Shown: piece by piece, positions 58,101 to 64,000 of the stretch
Layout: the number at the start of each line of letters is the position of its first letter
How positions within the stretch are numbered: the first letter of the stretch is position 1
Assembly (NCBI GenBank): GCA_963978895.1
Contig: OZ022244.1
Location: 23,174,531 to 23,238,530 of the forward strand
DNA: 64,000 bases
Direction of reading: 5' to 3'
Source: Erpobdella octoculata
Taxonomy: Eukaryota > Annelida > Clitellata > Hirudinida > Erpobdellidae
Notes under the pieces: generated by a model
The model's input: the letters and a program-made list of their open reading frames with translations, nothing else
The model's database searches: none
Told to the model about the DNA's origin: nothing
Made by a program: the position numbers and the translations under genes

Positions 58101-59433
58101 CGCTTGCATTTAGGCAAGGCGGTGTTGCCGTAGACACGTGGGTTCGATTCCTAGTAGAGTCTTACAAATATTTGCGTTACTTGTGGTGACAGTTAGTCAT
58201 CCTATTTGTGGCCTCTCGAAACATTTCAACGCAATGTTTCACTTCATAAATTACCTATCTGGCAGCAGTCTAGTTGTCGAACCGAAATAAGGAGTTCTGA
58301 GCCTATCATAGTCGTAGTCTAATGTTAAGTAGCTCCGAAAGACTGGGACTTCTAGCCATCCTTTTTTGGGGATGGTCGGTGGCTCAGTTGGTAAGAGCGC
58401 TTGCATTTAGGCAAGGCGGTGTTGCCGTAGACACGTGGGTTCGATTCCTAGTAGAGTCTTACAAATATTTGCGTTACTTGTGGTGACAGTTAGTCATCCT
58501 ATTTGTGGCCTCTCGAAACATTTCAACGCAATGTTTCACTTCATAAATTACCTATCTGGCAGCAGTCTAGTTGTCGAACCGAAATAAGGAGTTCTGAGCC
58601 TATCATAGTCGTAGTCTAATGTTAAGTAGCTCCGAAAGACTGGGACTTCTAGCCATCCTTTTTTGGGGATGGTCGGTGGCTCAGTTGGTAAGAGCGCTTG
58701 CATTTAGGCAAGGCGGTGTTGCCGTAGACACGTGGGTTCGATTCCTAGTAGAGTCTTACAAATATTTGCGTTACTTGTGGTGACAGTTAGTCATCCTATT
58801 TGTGGCCTCTCGAAACATTTCAACGCAATGTTTCACTTCATAAATTACCTATCTGGCAGCAGTCTAGTTGTCGAACCGAAATAAGGAGTTCTGAGCCTAT
58901 CATAGTCGTAGTCTAATGTTAAGTAGCTCCGAAAGACTGGGACTTCTAGCCATCCTTTTTTGGGGATGGTCGGTGGCTCAGTTGGTAAGAGCGCTTGCAT
59001 TTAGGCAAGGCGGTGTTGCCGTAGACACGTGGGTTCGATTCCTAGTAGATTCTTACAAATATTTGCGTTACTTGTGGTGACAGTTAGTCATCCTATTTGT
59101 GGCCTCTCGAAACATTTCAACGCAATGTTTCACTTCATAAATTACCTATCTGGCAGCAGTCTAGTTGTCGAACCGAAATAAGGAGTTCTGAGCCTATCAT
59201 AGTCGTAGTCTAATGTTAAGTAGCTCCGAAAGACTGGGACTTCTAGCCATCCTTTTTTGGGGATGGTCGGTGGCTCAGTTGGTAAGAGCGCTTGCATTTA
59301 GGCAAGGCGGTGTTGCCGTAGACACGTGGGTTCGATTCCTAGTAGAGTCTTACAAATATTTGCGTTACTTGTGGTGACAGTTAGTCATCCTATTTGTGGC
59401 CTCTCGAAACATTTCAACGCAATGTTTCACTTC

Positions 59434-59439
<6 letters not shown>
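55184..59439 (+). repeat. Inverted part of the 297-bp array, 14.3 copies
   Basis: The same 297-base unit in the opposite orientation: starts of TAGAGTCTTACAAATA at 55185, 55482, 55779 ... 59343. The switch follows GCGTTGAAA at 55183; one A at 55184 fits neither unit. The only difference I noticed is TAGATTC for TAGAGTC at 59046-59052. The array ends inside a unit at ACTTCATAAAT, replaced by (TA)n. It holds 14 complete tRNA-like copies. Confidence 0.95.
55410..55478 (+). promoter_or_regulatory. Pol III A and B boxes, first plus-strand copy
   Basis: A box TGGCTCAGTTGG at 55410-55421 and B box GGTTCGATTCC at 55468-55478, 58 bases start to start, wider than in an ordinary short-arm tRNA because of the extra arm. 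The same boxes recur every 297 bases in both halves of the array. Confidence 0.75.

Positions 59440-59473
<34 letters not shown>
59440..59473. repeat. (TA)n at the right edge of the array
   Basis: Seventeen TA units join the last partial unit to intron-like sequence upstream of the WSC-gene exon. Confidence 0.9.
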
Positions 59474-59478
<5 letters not shown>

Positions 59479-59613
59479 GACATCCGGAATAATAACAAAA
59501 ACCTTTTTTACGAAACTTTGTAGAGCATTGCAAGACTTATATATTGTTCAAGATTTGTCATTCCTTTCAGAAACCTTTTTAAAACTATTAAAAAAAATTA
59601 TTTTTGTTTTCAG

Positions 59614-59784
59614 ACGATGCCGCCATAAAAAGAGCCCAACTATTTGAAATATTTGACAGCAATAACATCTTCTGTCAAATTCAACATGACGGGAGTCATA
59701 ACTGTAATGGTAGTTATTATGCACATCATGCTGGATTTTTTTACCAAGGTACACATGGGCTAACTCCTTACGGTTACGGTTATG
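59614..59784 (+). CDS. WSC-domain gene, exon rich in His and Tyr
   Basis: Acceptor TTTTCAG, donor GGTTAG, phase 1-1, 56 full codons. The peptide (DAAIKRAQLFEIFDSNNIF then CQIQHDGSHNCNG...) is rich in His, Tyr and Gly and ends YGYGYG. I do not recognise a domain; two cysteines suggest a secreted fold. It sits 70 bases before the WSC exon and the phases join. The array begins only about 175 bases upstream, so earlier exons, if any, lie beyond 45 kb. Confidence 0.6.
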
Positions 59785-59852
59785 GTTAGTCACATATTGC
59801 CATAAAACAAGTTTAACGCTATCATAATACGTTATTGATTTTACACTAATAG

Positions 59853-59983
59853 ATACTTCAATAAACTATTACTTTGGTTGCTATGAGAAACTAAAAAATC
59901 TTGGAAAAGAAACAGTTGTTAATTCTTTTACAGAATGCTATGAAGAATGTAAAAGAGTTCATTTAAAATTTATTGCCTTGCAG
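59853..59983 (+). CDS. WSC-domain gene, WSC exon part 1
   Basis: Acceptor CTAATAG, donor CAG/GTTAGA; begins phase 1 and ends phase 0. It reads INYYFGCYEKLKNLGKET and SFTECYEECKRVHLKFIALQ, matching the start of a WSC domain (YxGCY, CxxxCxxxxxxxxGLQ). WSC modules are cysteine-rich extracellular putative carbohydrate-binding domains. The following intron hosts a Helitron. Confidence 0.65.
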
Positions 59984-60039
59984 GTTAGAAAAACAAAGAA
60001 GGAATTAAATAGTTTATGGGTTGCGTTACTAATTTTAAA

Positions 60040-61236
60040 TCTATATTATAGTAGCCCACGTCACTCACTCACTGATACTGTCTACCCCTACGTAAGTAGT
60101 CGTATAACCAGGGCTGTGGAGTCGGTAGATAAATGCTCCGACTCCTCTGTATTTATTTGCGAATGCATACATTCCTTGAAGAAAAGAAACGCAACCTACC
60201 ACAGGACTACTAACTGGGAAGCTAACAGTCTACTGTATTCCACAGTTTAATCAAAAGACAAACACAATGAAAACAAAGTTTTATTAATTTTTTTTTTTTA
60301 TTAATCAATCAGTTCAAAAACAGAAGCGTAAACAAACGCTGCGATTGGACAATCGATTCTAGCTCACTGTAGCTAATTATGCAAAATGACTACTCGTTAA
60401 ATCCTCCTGCCGTATTCTAATAAACTTGCTTTTTTTTTAATTCCAATCTGAATTTAGTAGGAGTTTTGGCTGGTTGGGTGGGTGGATTGTCACATGTAAA
60501 TAGTTTGGACTGCTCGTTCTTAAGAGTAACCAAACCACTACGGTTTATGGTATTGAAAGCGCCAAAGCATGAATAGAGAGTTTTTTTTAAATTTTTCTCC
60601 ATTATTTATTAAATGCAGTTGTTTTTCTTTTTTTTTTTTGGTAAGAGTCGGAGTTGGAGTCGGTGCATAGTGACTCCAGGTACCCAAAATTTTCCCGACT
60701 CCGACTCCACAGCCCTGCGTATTACGGTGGTCAGCAGGCGTGTAATAAAAGTTATTATGCAATTGTACCTATATACCAGGGAATTCTAGATAACTAGAAA
60801 TCTATGCTATATACACTCTCAGTCCTAAAGATCAAAAGAAGTGGCGCTGCAATGCCTGCAATTATTATATAATATTTTTCTATTGCAGCACCACTTCTTT
60901 TGATCTCTAGGATTGAGAGTGTATAATAACTTTTATTACACGCCTACGCGCACTAATTGTATCAACTGAAGCCTGCTGACCACCGTTATACGACTACTTA
61001 CATAAGGGTAACAGAATCAGTGTAAGCAATTTCGCATAACGCAGAGGTCGCGATAGTCTACAGTCAGCAGTAAGCAGTTGCTAAAATTAGTGCGCGCAAG
61101 CGTGAATTAAAAGTTATTAAGCAATTGTACAATGTCAGTCCTAAAATCAAAAAAGTTTGCAATCGCAAAATAATTTATAATGGGATTTTTAAAAATTCGT
61201 CATTCTTACACGCCTGCTAACCACCGTAATCTCTAG
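60040..61236 (+). mobile_element. Non-autonomous Helitron with foldback core
   Basis: Starts TCTATATTATAGTAG (60040) after A and ends CTAG (61233-61236) before T, as does 17252-23858. The 3' 180 bases resemble 44931-45100, but the last hairpin is replaced by ACACGCCTGCTAACCACCG. The interior is a large inverted repeat: 60070-60108 plus 60726-60860 against about 60880-61025. A hAT-type MITE sits in the left arm. It lies wholly in the WSC-gene intron. Confidence 0.7.
60109..60717. mobile_element. 609-bp hAT-type MITE
   Basis: Inverted ends CAGGGCTGTGGAGTCGG at 60109 and 60701-60717, flanked by CGTATAAC (60101-60108) and CGTATTAC (60718-60725), an 8-base target duplication with one mismatch. 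Ends of this sequence are widespread among animal hAT elements. No transposase. Confidence 0.85.
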
Positions 61237-61404
61237 TTTTTAAGAGCTTTTCAGTTTACCTAAATTTATTCTGGAAAAAACAGATTTACTCAATTTAACT
61301 AGATATTAAACAAAAATTGATTTTTACTTTAGATTATAGTTCTGTTTTTAAGATACTTATTTACTGTTATTTATAATAAAAAATTGAAAAAAATTTATTA
61401 AAAG

Positions 61405-61534
61405 AAAACCAGGTGTTTCTGTTTTGAATTTAATAAAACTCTGGCTTTGAGCGTTGCTTCGTCAAATTGCCTCTATTATCTTAAAGACGACAGCACTTCT
61501 ACTGGTGAAGAGAATTTTTATGCCGTTTACGCAG
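61405..61534 (+). CDS. WSC-domain gene, WSC exon part 2
   Basis: Using the acceptor TAAAAG at 61404 the exon joins phase 0 to the previous one and reads KTRCFCFEFNKTLALSVASS then NCLYYLKDDSTSTGEENFYA, ending phase 1 at a GGTTTG donor. CFC followed by a later cysteine and a final aromatic strand (FYAVYA) is the second half of a WSC domain, though one or two of the usual cysteines are missing. The acceptor lacks a strong pyrimidine tract, so its exact place is less certain. Confidence 0.6.
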
Positions 61535-61625
61535 GTTTGTTTCTTCTAAACTCCTATTTACAAAATCAACAGCACTTCTGCTGCCAAAAAATAATTTTTT
61601 TGGTAGCAGAAACAGTTTAAAAAAC

Positions 61626-62042
61626 GTCATTTTTACCAATGCTTTTATTAACTCGTCGTCTCTGTTTCTCTGTCTGTCTGTTTGTTTTTCTGTCTGTCTG
61701 TTTGTTTCTCTGTCTGTCTGTTTGTTTCTCTGTCTGTCTGTTTGTTTCTCTGTCTGTTTCAAATCTTGCAATCAATTTTTGAGTCACTTCCTGATGATAG
61801 ATTTTTTTCAAATTTTGCCTACATGCTCAAAATAGAAGACAATGCAATATTCAATTATTAGTTTTACAATAAGTCAATTAATTTAGTTAATTTTAATTAA
61901 TTTCGATATTTCGATATAATTAAGATATTTCGACTTTAATATGAAATAAAAGAGTAATATAAGAAAAAATTGATTGCAAAATTTGTGTTTTAATTACTTA
62001 TAAGAGCATTGGTTTTAAAAATTCGTTTTTAATTTACTTGTT
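61626..62042 (-). repeat. Interspersed repeat R1 copy in WSC-gene intron
   Basis: Reverse complement of 1885-2236 with an expanded tract of GACAGACAGA and AACAAACAGA units. It fills most of the intron 61535-62095. The MQDLKQTEKQTD-type frame across the tract is an artefact. Confidence 0.8.
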
Positions 62043-62095
62043 TTATTTAGTCTCAAAACTAGAAATCGAAATAACTATAATAATATTTAATTTAG

Positions 62096-62206
62096 TTCCA
62101 AACAGCGTTTTTCAAAAATATTTTGGCTGCTCTCAAACATTTGCTACAGATTATGTTGATGCCACAATATTAAAAGCGTCTTGTCCAACATATAAAATTT
62201 CTTACG
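62096..62206 (+). CDS. WSC-domain gene, next exon (partial domain)
   Basis: Acceptor AATTTAG, donor GGTATG, phase 1-1, 36 codons. It contains QKYFGCSQTFATDYVD, with YFGC as at the start of the preceding WSC domain, so it may open a second, diverged WSC-like module. No further exon was found to the right before the hAT pseudogene, so the gene is incomplete here or continues past the window. Confidence 0.5.
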
Positions 62207-62610
62207 GTATGCAATATAATTTCACATGATTTTTATTATAATTTGTTAATCATGCCAGACACATTAGTTTTTTGGATTACATTTGTTTTAATCTAATTTA
62301 AAAAAAACGTTATAGTTCATATGTAATACACAATATAGTTTACTTTACTAGAAATTGTCTTCAAGTCCACCATATTCTAATAAGTAATAGACGCGCAGAA
62401 GCTCTGTGCTGGGGCCGCTAGTATAATATATTTTTGCCGCATCGTCCGTGTTGATTTGTCAAGGGCCAAATTGTTTGTTATTTTGCACCAAATGGTTTGC
62501 AGCAAAATTTCTTGCCCCGAATAGTCCGCGCTGAGTTGTCCTGCAACTAAATGCCTTCGAACACAAATGAAGCAATGACGCCTTCTAGGCTGCAAGATCA
62601 TTTAAATGAA
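62207..62610. other. Non-coding, with G/C-containing short repeats
   Basis: 62420-62540 has loosely repeated units such as CCGTGTTGATTTGTC and CCGCGCTGAGTTGTC, reminiscent of the repeated ends at 35161 and 4300 but without a partner. No gene seen. Confidence 0.35.
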
Positions 62611-63400
62611 ATGGACTCCAAGTTCTGTGCATCTCTGTACCAATTGCTCAAAAAGGCAAGCCATAGACTATTGAAGAAAAGTTCATTTTTCCAACAATAA
62701 AAGAAATATTAACCAGAGTACTCCATAAACGTGGCAAAGATATCATTCAAAAATTTTTTTTGAGTAACAGTTCTGTGCAAAGGCGAATTGATAAGATGGC
62801 TGAAAACATTGAAGAATCTTTGTGCTTAAGATAAATTTTCTTGTAGAAATTGTTGAATGATATTATTCTCCAGCGTTAAGGTGGTGACAAGGATTTAATT
62901 AAAACAAAAACTGTAGTTTCTGCATTTGTAGCTAAACTACTTTTTCACAAAAAGCATATTGGCGAACATAAGTTTCGCAATTTTTATAATTTATCAGCAA
63001 CGCCCTTCATCAATGACAACTTGCTTGTTTATTGTCAACATTTGAAAAACCTCTGCAGTCATTTAAAAAAAATGATTCAAGGTTGTTTCAACTATGGAAA
63101 TACTGACCTGGGTATTGAATGCTTTTTAAACGCACACAACAACAGAATTATCTCAGTTGGAAAAATTTTTTATTGAATTGACAACAAACGATGAAATTAA
63201 ATTTAAATTAAAAAACGGCTATCAGGAGTTTTGGCTACAGAAGCAAATCCCACTATTGTACTCTGAATTGTGGTCAATTGTTCAATGATTTTTGCTTGCG
63301 TTTCCATCTTCATTTTGTGTTAACGTGAATTTAGTGCTGAAACAATGCTGTAAACAACTAAAAAAATTTGATAATAATAAACGTAGAGTTTAAAAACTGT
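62610..63400 (+). pseudogene. hAT transposase pseudogene (SCAND3/ZBED-like)
   Basis: Pieces in several frames follow the order of SCAND3/ZBED5-type domesticated-like hAT proteins: TIEEKFIFPTIKEILTRVLH and SSVQRRIDKMAENIEESLC, then GGDKDLIKTKTVVSAFVAKL, FHKKHIGEHKFRNFYNLSA, TNDEIKFKLKNGYQEFWLQK and LLYSELWSIVQ. The central catalytic region is deleted between the second and third pieces, and many stops and shifts are present. It lies just right of the WSC exons and cannot be functional. Confidence 0.7.
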
Positions 63401-63444
63401 TTTAAAGTAAATTAGAGCCTGATACTACCATACTTATTTAAAAC

Positions 63445-63850
<406 letters not shown>

Positions 63851-63900
63851 TATACATACATACATACATACATACAAACATTCATTTTTATATATATAGA

Positions 63901-64000
63901 CTAGCGGGGTACCCAGCGTTGCCAGAAATTTTTAGAGATTTTTCCATCGTTTTTCTTTCTCGCTCCTTTTCTCTTTCCTGCTTGCCCTCCCGCTCCCGGT
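63901..64000 (-). mobile_element. Helitron-type 3' end at window edge
   Basis: Starts A/CTAGCGGGGTACCCAGCGT, the reversed terminus of the 3612/8678/44752 family, and runs into its CT-rich body at the end of the window. Confidence 0.55.

Noticed and set aside
45144..59439. CRISPR-like array
   Set aside because: The 297-base units repeat entirely, with no variable spacers between conserved repeats, and the DNA is animal nuclear sequence.
45144..59439. Cluster of functional tRNA genes
   Set aside because: The acceptor strands do not pair, the anticodon loop lacks T33, and a long extra insert is present, although the A and B boxes are excellent.
61499..61811. Minus-strand frames reading ETNRQTEKQTDRQ
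   Set aside because: Translations of the expanded GACAGACAGA tract in R1, overlapping a supported plus-strand WSC exon.

Overview
The window is nuclear DNA of an AT-rich invertebrate metazoan. The evidence is multi-exon genes with GT-AG introns, phase-1 extracellular domain exons (calcium-binding EGF, WSC), a histamine N-methyltransferase-like enzyme, and a dense mix of animal-type transposons (Helitron, PIF/Harbinger, hAT, Ty3/gypsy, Penelope-like, a LINE relic, a tRNA-derived SINE). I cannot assign a phylum; a cnidarian or tunicate would fit, but that is only an impression.

Layout. 1-3.3 kb: a possible lone exon, then a two-exon HNMT-like gene whose intron is filled by an interspersed repeat (called R1 here). 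3.6-12.4 kb: Helitron-type termini with GA/CT-rich bodies, a decayed Penelope-like element with a GIY-YIG endonuclease domain and a hammerhead-like motif, hAT debris, and ~140-bp repeat cassettes. 12.5-14.6 kb: the 3' part of a gene for a single-pass membrane protein with at least three EGF-CA exons. 14.7-16.8 kb: sparse, with weak exon candidates. 16.85-29.07 kb: an AT-rich complex repeat field into which one Helitron (17252-23858) is inserted. That Helitron itself carries an LTR element coding only a SAP-domain Gag-like protein (17422-19402), a two-gene Harbinger transposon (20121-23177) and a SINE (23354-23582), i.e. three layers of nesting. 29-38 kb: foldback elements, a reverse Helitron-like copy, a LINE relic, and fragments of hAT type. 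38.2-42.5 kb: a frameshifted Ty3/gypsy pol relic interrupted by a 789-bp inverted-repeat element. 42.6-45.1 kb: three further Helitron-type copies and (TA)n tracts. 45.14-59.44 kb: a tandem array of a 297-bp unit, about 48 copies, each with a tRNA-like sequence bearing excellent Pol III A and B boxes; about 34 units point one way and 14 the other, with one head-to-head switch at 55183/55184. 59.6-62.2 kb: four exons of a WSC-domain gene with a Helitron (itself carrying a hAT-type MITE) and an R1 copy in its introns. 62.6-63.4 kb: a hAT (SCAND3/ZBED-like) transposase pseudogene; 63.4-64 kb: more Helitron-type ends.

Host genes are few (HNMT-like, EGF-CA membrane protein, WSC protein; all on the plus strand). 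The rest is transposon strata whose insertion order can be read directly. The most unusual objects are the 14.3-kb tRNA-like array with an internal inversion, the Gag-only SAP LTR element with identical LTRs, the Helitron whose empty site is preserved in neighbouring repeat copies, a 218-bp almost perfect palindrome, and a Harbinger element whose transposase exon lies inside an intron of its partner gene on the opposite strand. Nothing here is clearly a new biochemical system; the array is the best candidate for something undescribed.
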